Source: Candidatus Gastranaerophilales bacterium (lineage in GTDB: Bacteria > Cyanobacteriota > Vampirovibrionia > Gastranaerophilales > Gastranaerophilaceae). From it: DNA of 64,000 nt. Where the stretch lies: contig CALVAR010000005.1 of the NCBI GenBank assembly GCA_944325575.1, positions 29,700-93,699 of the forward strand. The letters run 5' to 3'. Both the position numbers and the translations under genes were made by a program. Every line of letters starts with the position of its first letter. Position 1 is the stretch's first letter. The notes below the pieces were generated by a model. That model saw nothing but the letters and a program-made list of their open reading frames with translations, searched no databases and was not told the DNA's origin. Shown piece after piece: positions 9,178 through 18,130 of this stretch.

Positions 9178-10014
9178 ATGGAGGCTATTTTTCCTTTACT
9201 TACAATTGTTTTGTACGACTTGATAATTATCGGGCTCCTTTATATAATTAAATATGCTATGGAATGTTTACACAGAAAAAAAGAACCGGTTCTTGGGTTC
9301 GGGGTGGATTTATTTACATTTGAAGAAGCTCTTCAGTATGTTCATACATGCTTAAAAGAAAATAACGGCATGCAAATTGTTACAATAAATCCTGAAATGA
9401 TTTCTTTAGGAAATAAAGATAAAGAATTTGCTGCCGTATTAAATAATGCTGATTTGGTAATACCTGATGGAGTCGGTGTTAAAATTGCGTTGAAAATAAA
9501 AGGAATATCTCAGGAAAACATTCCCGGAATTGAGTTTTCAAAGAAGTTAATTGGCATGTGCGAGCTTGAGGGCTTTAGTATAGGTCTTATCGGTGCAAAG
9601 GAAGAGGTAATTCAAAAAGCTGTACAAAATATACGTAAGGAACATGCGAATCTAAATATTACCTATATAAGAAACGGTTATTTTGACGAAGAACAGGAAA
9701 AGATAATAGTTGAGGAATTAAAAGCAGTTTCTCCGAGAGTTTTGTTTGTTGCTCTTGGTGCTCCAAAGCAGGAACTTTTTATTTCCAAACTCAAACCGCA
9801 AATGCCTAACACTGTTTTTATAGGTGTTGGAGGAAGTTTTGATGTATGGTCCGGAATGGTAAAAAGAGCGCCCAAAATATATCAGACACTCGGATTGGAA
9901 TGGCTGTACCGCACAGTGAAAGAACCTGCGCGTTTTAAGAGAATTTTTCCTGCTTTGCCATTGTTTTTGATTCAGGTTATAATAGAAGCAATACACGAGA
10001 ACTTGGTAAAATAA
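9178..10014 (+). CDS. WecG/TagA/CpsF family glycosyltransferase
   Basis: This family transfers ManNAc or a related amino sugar to lipid-linked acceptors in wall or surface polysaccharide synthesis. The 278-residue protein has an N-terminal hydrophobic segment (about 5-27) that could tether it to the membrane. The family signature follows: TINPEMISLGNKD, NADLVIPDGVGV, and then LGAPKQELFI and GVGGSFDVWSG and KRAPKIYQTLGLEWLYR. The ATG at 9178 is the first of a co-directional run and follows the divergent GGDEF gene by 44 bases. The ftsE start lies one base after its stop. The exact sugar is not predictable. Confidence 0.9.
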   Translation: MEAIFPLLTIVLYDLIIIGLLYIIKYAMECLHRKKEPVLGFGVDLFTFEEALQYVHTCLKENNGMQIVTINPEMISLGNKDKEFAAVLNNADLVIPDGVGVKIALKIKGISQENIPGIEFSKKLIGMCELEGFSIGLIGAKEEVIQKAVQNIRKEHANLNITYIRNGYFDEEQEKIIVEELKAVSPRVLFVALGAPKQELFISKLKPQMPNTVFIGVGGSFDVWSGMVKRAPKIYQTLGLEWLYRTVKEPARFKRIFPALPLFLIQVIIEAIHENLVK

Positions 10015-10015
10015 A

Positions 10016-10690
10016 ATGATTCAATTAAGAGGTGTTACAAAAAAATATAAGAACAATTATGCTTTAAGAAACATTAATCTTGACATAATGTCCGGAGAAT
10101 TTGTTTTTATCACGGGTTCTTCCGGTGCAGGCAAATCCACCCTCATGAAGCTTTTGTATAAAGAAGAAACACCAACCTCAGGCAGTGTAATGATTGGCGG
10201 GATAAATATAGCTAATCTGCCTTCGGAAAAGGTTCCAAACCTGAGAAGATGTATGGGTATTGTTTTTCAGGATTATAAACTTCTTATGAATCAAAGTGTA
10301 TATGACAATTGCGCTTATGTAATCAGAACTCTCGGAATGAGCTCAAAAGAAATAGAAGCGAGAGTTTCCGGTGCTTTGAAAGTTGTAGGACTGTACGATA
10401 AAATGAAAGCAAAAGCATCAGAACTTTCCGGCGGTGAACAGCAGAGAGTGTCTATTGCACGTGCAATTGTAAACGGACCTCCGCTTTTGATTGCGGATGA
10501 GCCTACCGGAAATCTTGATCCTAAAAACTCTATGGAAATTATGCAGATTCTGGAGCAGGTAAACCAGAAGGGTATTACCGTATTGGTTTCTACTCATGAC
10601 CATGCTATGGTTGATTACTTCAGAAAGAGAGTTTTAACACTTGAAGACGGTCAAATTATCCGTGATGTTCAGGCCGGTACATATGAATAG
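10016..10690 (+). CDS. ftsE: Cell-division ABC transporter ATPase FtsE
   Basis: FtsE is the ATPase of the FtsEX complex that couples divisome assembly to peptidoglycan hydrolase activation. The 224-residue protein carries Walker A TGSSGAGKSTLMKLLY (about 33-48), Q-loop VFQDYKLL, signature LSGGEQQRVSIARA, Walker B LLIADEPTGNLDP and switch histidine STHDH. It follows tagA immediately and is followed by ftsX after 42 bases, the usual pairing. The large muramidase-amidase at 27-29 kb is a conceivable downstream hydrolase, which is speculation. Confidence 0.95.
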   Translation: MIQLRGVTKKYKNNYALRNINLDIMSGEFVFITGSSGAGKSTLMKLLYKEETPTSGSVMIGGINIANLPSEKVPNLRRCMGIVFQDYKLLMNQSVYDNCAYVIRTLGMSSKEIEARVSGALKVVGLYDKMKAKASELSGGEQQRVSIARAIVNGPPLLIADEPTGNLDPKNSMEIMQILEQVNQKGITVLVSTHDHAMVDYFRKRVLTLEDGQIIRDVQAGTYE

Positions 10691-10732
10691 TATTGGATGA
10701 AGATTTTAATAAAATTAAAATGAGAATGATAT

Positions 10733-11647
10733 ATGAGTGAAGAATCAACAAAAGCAATTATAAAAAAGAAGGTTAAAGCACATATCCCTAAGGATTGGCT
10801 GAAAGAGCTTAGGATTGTGTACAGAATTTCTCTGGAGACAATTTACGGCATAAAAAGAACCGGCTGGATAAATCTTGCCATAATAACGACTATGGCTGCT
10901 ATCTTAACTATATTCGGCAGTCTGTTCAGGTTCACAATTTCTCTTAATTCTTTTGTTCATGAATTGGGAAATGCTCTTGAAATTTCAGTATATATTAAGT
11001 CTGATGCAAAAACAGAGTCTGTTGCGCAGGAGATAAGAGGACTCGAACATGTAGAACGGGTTAAAATTATTCCGAAAGAAAAGTCCTGGGCTGATTTAAA
11101 AAGAGAATTTGATGTTCCGAATATGGAAAACCCTCTTCCCGATACTTTGCATGTTAAGGTTGACAAACCGGAGAATATAACGATTGTGTTTAACAAGATT
11201 AAAACATATTCGGGCGTTGAAGATCTTAATTATGCACAGGATATTGCAAAAAAAATGCAGATGTTTAACAATGTAGTTCACACTATAACTGTGCTTGTTG
11301 TTATATTGACTGCTGTTTTGACAATAACCATAATAAATAATACAATACAATTGGTAATTCAATCACGCAAAGAAGAAATAGAAATAATGCGTCTTATGGG
11401 TGTGAGCAACTGGTATATCAAAATTCCTTTGATATTACAGGGCGCAATATACGGCTTTTTAGGTGCATTGATTTCTTTGCTCCCGTTGAATGCCGTTCAT
11501 AACGGGCTTTTAAAGGTGCACGAGTTCTTTATGGTTCCTGCTCCCGTTCTGGCCAACAATACGGTAATTCTGGTATTATTTATTATAGCTGTCGGTTTTG
11601 GCGCCGGCGGAAGTTTACTATCAATAAAGAAACATTTACAGGTATAA
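10733..11647 (+). CDS. ftsX: Cell-division ABC transporter permease FtsX
   Basis: FtsX is the membrane partner of FtsE. The 304-residue protein has an N-terminal TM helix (about 44-66), an extracytoplasmic domain of about 100 residues (SVYIKSDAKTES... VEDLNYAQDIAKKM), and three further TM helices. The family motif KEEIEIMRLMGVSNWYI lies between TM2 and TM3. Topology and length are normal. The extracytoplasmic loop is where FtsX binds its hydrolase or adaptor. It sits in one run with ftsE and the HDOD gene, which starts three bases after the stop. Confidence 0.93.
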   Translation: MSEESTKAIIKKKVKAHIPKDWLKELRIVYRISLETIYGIKRTGWINLAIITTMAAILTIFGSLFRFTISLNSFVHELGNALEISVYIKSDAKTESVAQEIRGLEHVERVKIIPKEKSWADLKREFDVPNMENPLPDTLHVKVDKPENITIVFNKIKTYSGVEDLNYAQDIAKKMQMFNNVVHTITVLVVILTAVLTITIINNTIQLVIQSRKEEIEIMRLMGVSNWYIKIPLILQGAIYGFLGALISLLPLNAVHNGLLKVHEFFMVPAPVLANNTVILVLFIIAVGFGAGGSLLSIKKHLQV

Positions 11648-11650
11648 AAA

Positions 11651-12448
11651 ATGGATGCACAACAGGTATTAGATCAAATAAAAGAAATTCCGGCAATGCC
11701 TAACGTAATTGTCAAGGCACTTGGTATTATAAAAGATGACACATCTGGAACAAAAGAATTGTCAGAGATTATGGCATATGATCAGGCTTTGACTTCACAG
11801 GTGTTAAAACTTGTAAATTCTGCATATTACGGATTTGCTCAGGAAATTACATCAGTGGGTAAGGCACTGGCTCTTTTGGGAATGACTCAGACAAGAAATA
11901 TTATTATTGCTGTGGCAATGAAGCCAATGCTTACATCACAGGGCGGCCGTGATATGTGGAAGCATTCGTTAAGATGTGCTGTGGCATGTGAATATTTGGC
12001 TGAAAAAACAGGCGTTGTTGACGCTGGTGATGCTTTTACAATAGGCTTTTTACATGATATTGGTAAAATCCTTTTAAATATTGTTGATACAATGTTGTAT
12101 CAAAAAGTGAGAACAGCCGTAAAAAACGGTATGGATATTATAGAAGCTGAAAATGAAATGTTTGAAACAAATCATGCTGATATGGGATTTTTGCTTGCAA
12201 AAAAATGGAAGCTTTCAGTTTTGCTTGCAAATTGTATAAAATATCACCATGATCCTCTGTCTTCTTCTATGCCGCAGGTTAGCACTCTTGCTTATATTGC
12301 AAACAAAATTTCACACGATGAACCTGATGTGTTTGACGAAGCACTTGTAAAAGAGCAATTGGGTCTTGATGTAAATACTTTGATGCAGTACAGGGAGAAG
12401 ATAGAAGAAAAAACTAATGTGCTTTTTGCATCGCTCAATGCAGGCTAA
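11651..12448 (+). CDS. HDOD domain signalling protein
   Basis: This 265-residue protein is almost entirely an HDOD domain, a catalytically diverse relative of HD phosphohydrolases found in signalling proteins. Visible features are IPAMPNVIVKALGIIKDD, YDQALTSQVLKLVNSAYYG, and TIGFLHDIGKILLN, which keeps an HD pair, and later CIKYHHDPLSS. No receiver or GGDEF domain is attached. It is tightly coupled to ftsX upstream and to the prepilin cluster downstream (22 bases). Its position suggests regulation of division or pilus assembly, which is inference. Confidence 0.88.
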   Translation: MDAQQVLDQIKEIPAMPNVIVKALGIIKDDTSGTKELSEIMAYDQALTSQVLKLVNSAYYGFAQEITSVGKALALLGMTQTRNIIIAVAMKPMLTSQGGRDMWKHSLRCAVACEYLAEKTGVVDAGDAFTIGFLHDIGKILLNIVDTMLYQKVRTAVKNGMDIIEAENEMFETNHADMGFLLAKKWKLSVLLANCIKYHHDPLSSSMPQVSTLAYIANKISHDEPDVFDEALVKEQLGLDVNTLMQYREKIEEKTNVLFASLNAG

Positions 12449-12469
12449 TCTTTATTGAAAGGATAAACC

Positions 12470-13072
12470 ATGAAATTATTAAACAAAAAAGCATATACTC
12501 TTGCAGAAACGCTTTTGACTCTGGCTATTATCGGTGTTATTGCTGCAATGACGATTCCCACATTAAAAAACGACGCGGAAGAACGAAAATTTGTATCTTT
12601 AACCCAAAAAGCATTTAATACGATTTCCGATGCTACTGCAAGGCTGGAAACAAAACATGGTAATTCGGAATTTTGGTCTGCATCAAAATATACTGAATAT
12701 TATAAGGAAGTAATAAATTTTGATACAGGTATATCTGTTAATACGGAATTAAAAAGTTCAGATTTTTCAGGTACGGAATACTCTCTTTGGAATAGTGAAA
12801 ATGTATTTGTTGGCACTGACGGCATGTATTGGAAAATAGATACAAAAGCAAATAATCCGAATTTTGTAGTCGATATTAACGGCCCTCAGCTTCCTAATGT
12901 TATTGGTATAGATGTTCATGCATTTTATTTGACAGATGACGGAGTCGTTCCGCAGGGGGTATCCGGCACTTCAAATAAAAATCCTTGGTCGGCATGCTGT
13001 ACTGCTTATGTTATTAAATATGGGAAAATGCCTTGGTTAAAAAATCCTATAGCGAAATGTCCGTCTATTTAA
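12470..13072 (+). CDS. Prepilin-like protein 1 of a four-gene cluster
   Basis: This 200-residue protein has a type IV/type II prepilin N terminus: KKA|YTLAETLLTLAIIG, with alanine rather than glycine before the predicted cut and Glu at +5. One hydrophobic helix follows (about 10-32). The C-terminal part has the block VDINGPQLPNVIGIDVHAF and a CC pair at SACCTAYVI, both echoed in the next genes. It would be processed by a prepilin peptidase, not seen here, and assembled into a pseudopilus or thin pilus. A ribosome site GAAAGGA precedes the ATG. It probably shares a transcript with the HDOD gene. Confidence 0.85.
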   Translation: MKLLNKKAYTLAETLLTLAIIGVIAAMTIPTLKNDAEERKFVSLTQKAFNTISDATARLETKHGNSEFWSASKYTEYYKEVINFDTGISVNTELKSSDFSGTEYSLWNSENVFVGTDGMYWKIDTKANNPNFVVDINGPQLPNVIGIDVHAFYLTDDGVVPQGVSGTSNKNPWSACCTAYVIKYGKMPWLKNPIAKCPSI

Positions 13073-13124
13073 TTCTTGACTAAAATTTATTAGTACCGCT
13101 AAAATAACAAAAAGGATGGATATT

Positions 13125-13772
13125 ATGAAAAAGTTTGGTAGAATAAAAGCGTTTACTCTGGCGGAAGTATTGCTTACACTTGTTGTTGTGGGTGTTATTT
13201 CCGTGTTGACAGTTCCCACGTTAAAAAATCATGCGGATGAAGCCAAATATGTTGCTGCAACACAAAAGGCAATGTCAGAAATAGCTGCTGCAACAAGTAA
13301 TGCAGAGCTTGCATACGGTGAAGCATCCAACTGGAATTTTAAAAGTTCTACTGTAAAAGAATATTACAGAAAAGCTATGAACACAGTGCCTTTTCCAAAG
13401 GGCAGCAAAACATCTTGGCCGCGGTTAGGACTTGACGGAGCAAATGCAACATTTAGACCCGCATTTATGACTGCAGACGGTATGGCCTGGGAAGTTCATG
13501 ACGGCGGATACGGCTGCGGCGGAGGTTGTGCTCTTGTTGATATAAACGGATCTGAGCCGCCAAATACAGTTGGCATTGATATTCATGGTTTTAGAATCGG
13601 TTCATTATGCGATGGCAGCAATAAATCCGGTGATTTTGGCGTATATGCAATGGGTGATGGCAAGAATGATAAAAATTCGGAATGGGCGTGTACAGCTTAT
13701 ATTATAAGAAATAAAAAGATGCCCTGGTTGTATACATCCACGGATAGTTGTAAATCATATCAAGGCAAATAG
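13125..13772 (+). CDS. Prepilin-like protein 2
   Basis: This 215-residue prepilin-like protein starts MKKFGRIKA|FTLAEVLLTL, with the hydrophobic assembly helix to about residue 30. The ATG at 13125 has AAAGGATG eight bases upstream; an ATG at 13116 lies inside that ribosome site and is rejected. The C-terminal region has VDINGSEPPNTVGIDIHGF, a Gly/Cys-rich loop (GGYGCGGGCA) and EWACTAYIIRNKKMPWL. That end matches the pattern of protein 1 (KYGKMPWL). It is about 50 bases after gene 1 and is probably co-transcribed. Confidence 0.85.
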   Translation: MKKFGRIKAFTLAEVLLTLVVVGVISVLTVPTLKNHADEAKYVAATQKAMSEIAAATSNAELAYGEASNWNFKSSTVKEYYRKAMNTVPFPKGSKTSWPRLGLDGANATFRPAFMTADGMAWEVHDGGYGCGGGCALVDINGSEPPNTVGIDIHGFRIGSLCDGSNKSGDFGVYAMGDGKNDKNSEWACTAYIIRNKKMPWLYTSTDSCKSYQGK

Positions 13773-13803
13773 AATATATAAATAAAAAAATAAGGGGTTA
13801 AAC

Positions 13804-14679
13804 ATGATTAAACAAAAAACAAAAGCATTTACACTTGCAGAAGTACTTGTCACACTTATGATTATAGGTGTTATTTCTGCATTAACTATTCCGACATTAA
13901 AAGAAACAGCGGACAGGAGTGCAAACCTTGCTGCATTGCAAAAAGCTTATTCTACAGCAACAAATGCCTTTGCTACATTAAAGGCTGAGTATGGAGCGCC
14001 TATTTATTGGATGGTTCCGTCTGATGCACAGAATGCCCCCTCTGCTATTAAAGGTCAAAGAGTATTTAAAGATGGTACTGACCAAGGATTTTCATGGATG
14101 TTAAAACAAAAAATATCTGTAGGTCAGCAAAGTGGTATTCCTCCTGCTGGATATAAAATAAAAAAATTATCCGGAGCTGAAATGTCAACTGCAAAAATTG
14201 GGCAGACAGAAATTAACTTATCTGATTCATCGGGGAATGTATCTTTTCAGAGTGCAGACAATATGTACTGGTTCCCGTCAAAAACATACAGCGGTTGCAA
14301 GTATACAATAGATCTTAAAGCTCAGTATGCCGGTTCAGCTAATAAGAATAATTCGGCAGTACAATACAGAGGGACTAAGAGCCATCTTGATATATTCGGT
14401 GCTCCTGCATATGCTCTACCTATTTCATCATCTGCATCATCTAATTTGCATAAATTTAATAACGTTGTTCATATATGCGGACATATTATTGTTGATACCA
14501 ATGGTGCAAAAGCTCCGAATCGTATGGGTATTGATGTATTTGTTTTTGATGTTAGTTCAGATGGTGTTATTCCTCATACAGGAAATGATGATTGTAAAGA
14601 TATGACAGGTGACGGATATACTTGTTCTTCTAAGCTGATTAACGGCGATGAGCATGCACTTGACTTTATTTATGAATAA
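13804..14679 (+). CDS. Prepilin-like protein 3 (largest)
   Basis: At 291 residues this is the longest of the four prepilin-like proteins. The N terminus is KTKA|FTLAEVLVTLMIIG. The head domain is enlarged by about 80 residues (from about 60 to 210), with no recognisable domain. The conserved block returns as VDTNGAKAPNRMGIDVFVF, followed by a DGVIPHTGNDDC segment and YTCSSKLI. A larger head could mark a minor or tip pseudopilin, by analogy with type II systems, but that is inference. AAGGGG precedes the start. Confidence 0.84.
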   Translation: MIKQKTKAFTLAEVLVTLMIIGVISALTIPTLKETADRSANLAALQKAYSTATNAFATLKAEYGAPIYWMVPSDAQNAPSAIKGQRVFKDGTDQGFSWMLKQKISVGQQSGIPPAGYKIKKLSGAEMSTAKIGQTEINLSDSSGNVSFQSADNMYWFPSKTYSGCKYTIDLKAQYAGSANKNNSAVQYRGTKSHLDIFGAPAYALPISSSASSNLHKFNNVVHICGHIIVDTNGAKAPNRMGIDVFVFDVSSDGVIPHTGNDDCKDMTGDGYTCSSKLINGDEHALDFIYE

Positions 14680-14709
14680 TATCTCTATAACAATAGGAGA
14701 AAAAATCTT

Positions 14710-15399
14710 ATGAAAAAAGCATTTACTCTTGCGGAAGTTTTAATGACGCTGGTAATTATAGGTGTTATTGCTTCGATGACTATACCTACATTGAAAAAAA
14801 CTTCCGATGAAAAGGCTTATGTTGCAGGAGCTTTAAAAGCATATTCTGAATTATCTTCTGCTACAAAATCAATAAAAAGAACTGAAGGGCCTATCTCAAT
14901 GTGGGCCAGTTATTCTTCAGCAAATGCGGCGGCAGATATTATTAGTAAATATAAGACAATAATGCCATCAGTTGGTGTTCCCTCAAATTCATATAAGATA
15001 CAAACTCTAAATAATGAAGACAGCAGTCTGGGCGAAGGGACATTTTCAAATTCTGATACAACAATCACTGCTGCTGACGGAGCTATTTATAATCTGGCTT
15101 TTGTTAATGATTGCACCGCAGCAAATGCAGCCTCAAAGGCTTGTTTTAGGTTTGTAGTTGATGTAAACGGAACAAAAGATCCTAATATGATAGGTGTTGA
15201 TGTTTTTGCTTTTGATGTAATGAAAAACGGAGATGTAAATCCCGCAGAAGGCAAATGTCCGCCTGATTCTTCGCAAAATAGCGATAGCGGAAATAATAAA
15301 GGTGATGAGGATAAAAATGATTCCTCACAGAATAATCAGGATTCAGACGGATGGGGCTGTACTGCCAGACTTATTAAAGAAAAAGACATAAGCTGGTAA
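14710..15399 (+). CDS. Prepilin-like protein 4
   Basis: The last of four prepilin-like genes encodes 229 residues. The N terminus MKKA|FTLAEVLMTL has only three residues before the predicted cut. The block VDVNGTKDPNMIGVDVFAF is conserved. A low-complexity Asp/Ser/Asn/Gln insert (DSGNNKGDEDKNDSSQNN) sits before the final GWGCTARLIKEKDISW, which matches the C-terminal pattern of the others. The acidic insert could be surface-exposed or bind cations. The gene is followed by a strong terminator at 15426. Confidence 0.84.
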   Translation: MKKAFTLAEVLMTLVIIGVIASMTIPTLKKTSDEKAYVAGALKAYSELSSATKSIKRTEGPISMWASYSSANAAADIISKYKTIMPSVGVPSNSYKIQTLNNEDSSLGEGTFSNSDTTITAADGAIYNLAFVNDCTAANAASKACFRFVVDVNGTKDPNMIGVDVFAFDVMKNGDVNPAEGKCPPDSSQNSDSGNNKGDEDKNDSSQNNQDSDGWGCTARLIKEKDISW

Positions 15400-15425
15400 T
15401 AATATTTTCAAAATACGTAATACAC

Positions 15426-15460
15426 AAAAAGACCTTGTTAAAACAACAAGGTCTTTTTGT
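15426..15460. terminator. Intrinsic terminator closing the ftsEX-prepilin run
   Basis: A perfect hairpin with GACCTTGTT at 15431-15439 pairs with AACAAGGTC at 15445-15453, flanked by A5 upstream and T5 downstream. The symmetry lets it work in both directions, serving the prepilin operon and the convergent gene at 15487. Confidence 0.92.
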
Positions 15461-15486
15461 TATAGATTATTTCAAATCACATTGGT

Positions 15487-16203
15487 TTAGTGTCTGTCAG
15501 TTAATACAAACAGACTGATAAGATCGTTCAGTGCAACTGCCTGTTTTTTATAATCCTGAACTTGTTTTTCAAGACTTTTAATATTATTTTTATATTCAGC
15601 AATTTGTGTCATACAAACTTTGGCACTCGCCGTAAGGCTGTCTTGACCCTGTTGTGCTTCTTTTAAAACACTGTTCATAGAAATACCTAATGCTTCCATT
15701 GTCTGGCGGATAATTTGAGCGCCGGTTTGTTTTGTTACGCCCTGAGGAAGCTGCATGATTAATCTTTTTAACACAGCCACATTAGCAGGCATTGAATAAT
15801 TTTTTTGCTGCTGCGGCATTGCATTTAAACGAGGCTGTTGTTGTGTATTAAACATTTCTTTTTCTTCAAACATTTGTGTATCCGTTTCTTCAAAATTAAG
15901 ATTTTGTGTGAATGATTGTTCAAAATCAGTTTGATTTGCTTCATCCAGCTCAATATCAAGATTATTATCAGTAAAATCAACCGGTTCTTCCGGTAAATCT
16001 TCAGCAAGTGAAAAATCCGAAAAATTATTATCAAGACTTATATTGTCAGTGATAACATTTTCTGCAGGTTTTTCTTTAACAGATTCTTGAATCAAATTAT
16101 TTTTAGAACTGTCAGGTATGGGCTGAATTTCTATTTCCGCTTGTTTTTTTAATGCTTCAACAATTTTTTTGCCAACACCAGATGGAAGTTTATTTTCTGT
16201 CAT
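15487..16203 (-). CDS. Acidic, partly disordered coiled-coil protein, unknown function
   Basis: This 238-residue protein has three parts: a short basic start (MTENKLPSGVGKKIVEALKK), a long acidic and Asn/Gln-rich stretch (about 25-130) that looks disordered, and a folded C-terminal third. That third has VLKRLIMQLPQGVTKQTGAQ and a coiled coil SLEKQVQDYKKQAVALNDLI. No signal peptide or TM helix is visible, so it is probably cytosolic. The ATG follows AAAGGTTAG. It shares a strand with the two SFKG paralogues but is 130 bases downstream. No family is recognised. Confidence 0.65.
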   Translation of the reverse strand: MTENKLPSGVGKKIVEALKKQAEIEIQPIPDSSKNNLIQESVKEKPAENVITDNISLDNNFSDFSLAEDLPEEPVDFTDNNLDIELDEANQTDFEQSFTQNLNFEETDTQMFEEKEMFNTQQQPRLNAMPQQQKNYSMPANVAVLKRLIMQLPQGVTKQTGAQIIRQTMEALGISMNSVLKEAQQGQDSLTASAKVCMTQIAEYKNNIKSLEKQVQDYKKQAVALNDLISLFVLTDRH

Positions 16204-16333
16204 AATACTAACCTTTTTTGTTCTTTCATTTGAATTATATATAAAATAGAAATATTTTTCAAAAATAATTACGATATATTAAGTGTGGGTTACTTCTGCA
16301 CAAAAATAAATTAAGCATTACGGCATAGCCTTG

Positions 16334-18115
16334 CTAGTTAAGATAAGCACCAAAAGCAGAGAAGGTTTTGCTGGCAGGTTCTAATGGCTGTGCAAGAGGA
16401 GCAGGCATAACTTTCATCTTGTCCTGTGATGTATTTTTATTACCGGACTTTTGGCTTTTTTTACCTTCCACCGCATTTGTAATTGCTATGTTTAGCTTTG
16501 GTATACCCCAGCCGAGAACCACACCTGAGTATACATAACCAAGCAGCTGTGCAAAGTTTTTATATTTGAGTTTTGTAAGTGCTTCTGTGGCAATTTTTAT
16601 ATCATTTTTGGATCCATTTTTAGCAATTTCTTTAACTTCTTTCATAAGCTTTCTGAACGGTATCTTTTTATCTCCGTCCATAACTTTTATGTTTAACTTT
16701 TGTAGTGCCGGGTAAAGAATTTCTTCATGGGTTTTTTCTACGGATTTTGTAATATAGTTCCACAAGCCCTTGCCCTGAGCTTCTTTATCATAGTTTACAA
16801 TACCTTTATCAAAAACTTTTGCTGCAAGTTTAGAAACAAAGCCGCCTAAAATCAACCAGTTTGCAAAGCCGAGAGTATCTTTGATTGCAGATTCACGTGT
16901 TTCATTTTTATCACGTGCAGCAAAAATACGACTCATTATAGTCATACCGTATATAAACTTGAACTGATCCATCGTAGGCACTGCACCTTTGTACTGGAGT
17001 TTCTTGGCTATTTCCGCAGGTGCCTCTTTCCAGGCTTTTAACGCACCCTTTTTAACAAGTGCAAGAGGATTTTTTAATATACACGATACCATTGCAGTAC
17101 CAAGTGCTAAGCCAAGAACAGTTTTTAGTACTTTAAATCCGAATGATTTATCAGGCTCTCTTCCTTCAACACCTACAAATCCGTCAGAACCCGTACGTTT
17201 CTTTGTCAAATATCTGTTAAACGGCTGTGATGACATACCTATAATAACAGGAATAGCAAGACCTGCTGCAACTGTAGCGGATTTTCTGCCTTTAATACCT
17301 TTAAGAAATTTTTCAAAGTCTTTGACAATTTCTGTTTTGTCATGGGCAGCCTTGTCGAGGACAGTCTTTCTCATTGCATAAGCATTGTTAATAAGATTGT
17401 CAATAGATCCCTCAACTTTTGTCGGTATTTTATCGACTATTTGTTCACCATTTGTTTTAACAAAATTCAATTTAAATGTTGAGCCGGCGCCGGTTTCTCC
17501 CGTAACTATTTCAATTGCTTTGGCAATAGCGGCTTTTGGCGCTTTATATTTTTCAGTACCTGCGTCAATCATTATTTTTGCAGCTTCTTGTGCAGATTCA
17601 GGCTTTAACATCTTCCAGGAGTTTGCTCCGTCCGTTGTATTAAAGCCTTCTAAGCCTTTAAAAAATTGTTCCCAATATTGTTTTGCATCATACTTGCCAT
17701 TTGCAACGCTGTCAGCCATTAATTGACCGAACGTGTCTATCGCATCACTGTTAGCAAACAGCAGATGTGCTTTTACCCCGTTGGCTTTATTAAATGCTGC
17801 TGATACGGCATACCCTGCACCCAGCCCCACAATACCTGCAAGAGCATGGTTTATTGTACCTGCTGATTCTCTAAATCCTGTCTCCATGCCGGCATCTTTA
17901 GAACGTGAAAAATCAACAATGGTCCTTGGCATAACCATTGAAGAAAAGTCAACAAACACTGCCCCTATTGCTGGACTTGTATTCAAAAAATTCAGCACCT
18001 GAGTTCCCATTTCAACAGGACCTTTAAAACTCGGGTTTGTTTTGTTATCTTTATTATTTTCGTTCTGTGTTAATGTTTGCGGTTGTATCTTATAGGGTGT
18101 AATTTGTGATAGCAT
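16334..18115 (-). CDS. SFKG-tagged membrane protein, paralogue B
   Basis: This 593-residue protein has no known domain. After a polar start comes the tag NPSFKGPVE (about residue 28). A conserved block ends PRTIVDFSRSKD, and RESAG follows with a hydrophobic helix. More hydrophobic segments lie at about 285-300, 335-350 and 555-570. Blocks PFNRYLTKK, VPTMDQFKFIYG and the C-terminal SKTFSAFGAYLN line up with the upstream paralogue at 18131-19831, 15 bases away. The pair is probably one operon made by tandem duplication. Location is likely membrane; function is unknown. Confidence 0.75.
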   Translation of the reverse strand: MLSQITPYKIQPQTLTQNENNKDNKTNPSFKGPVEMGTQVLNFLNTSPAIGAVFVDFSSMVMPRTIVDFSRSKDAGMETGFRESAGTINHALAGIVGLGAGYAVSAAFNKANGVKAHLLFANSDAIDTFGQLMADSVANGKYDAKQYWEQFFKGLEGFNTTDGANSWKMLKPESAQEAAKIMIDAGTEKYKAPKAAIAKAIEIVTGETGAGSTFKLNFVKTNGEQIVDKIPTKVEGSIDNLINNAYAMRKTVLDKAAHDKTEIVKDFEKFLKGIKGRKSATVAAGLAIPVIIGMSSQPFNRYLTKKRTGSDGFVGVEGREPDKSFGFKVLKTVLGLALGTAMVSCILKNPLALVKKGALKAWKEAPAEIAKKLQYKGAVPTMDQFKFIYGMTIMSRIFAARDKNETRESAIKDTLGFANWLILGGFVSKLAAKVFDKGIVNYDKEAQGKGLWNYITKSVEKTHEEILYPALQKLNIKVMDGDKKIPFRKLMKEVKEIAKNGSKNDIKIATEALTKLKYKNFAQLLGYVYSGVVLGWGIPKLNIAITNAVEGKKSQKSGNKNTSQDKMKVMPAPLAQPLEPASKTFSAFGAYLN

Positions 18116-18130
18116 ATCTTAACCTGTTTT

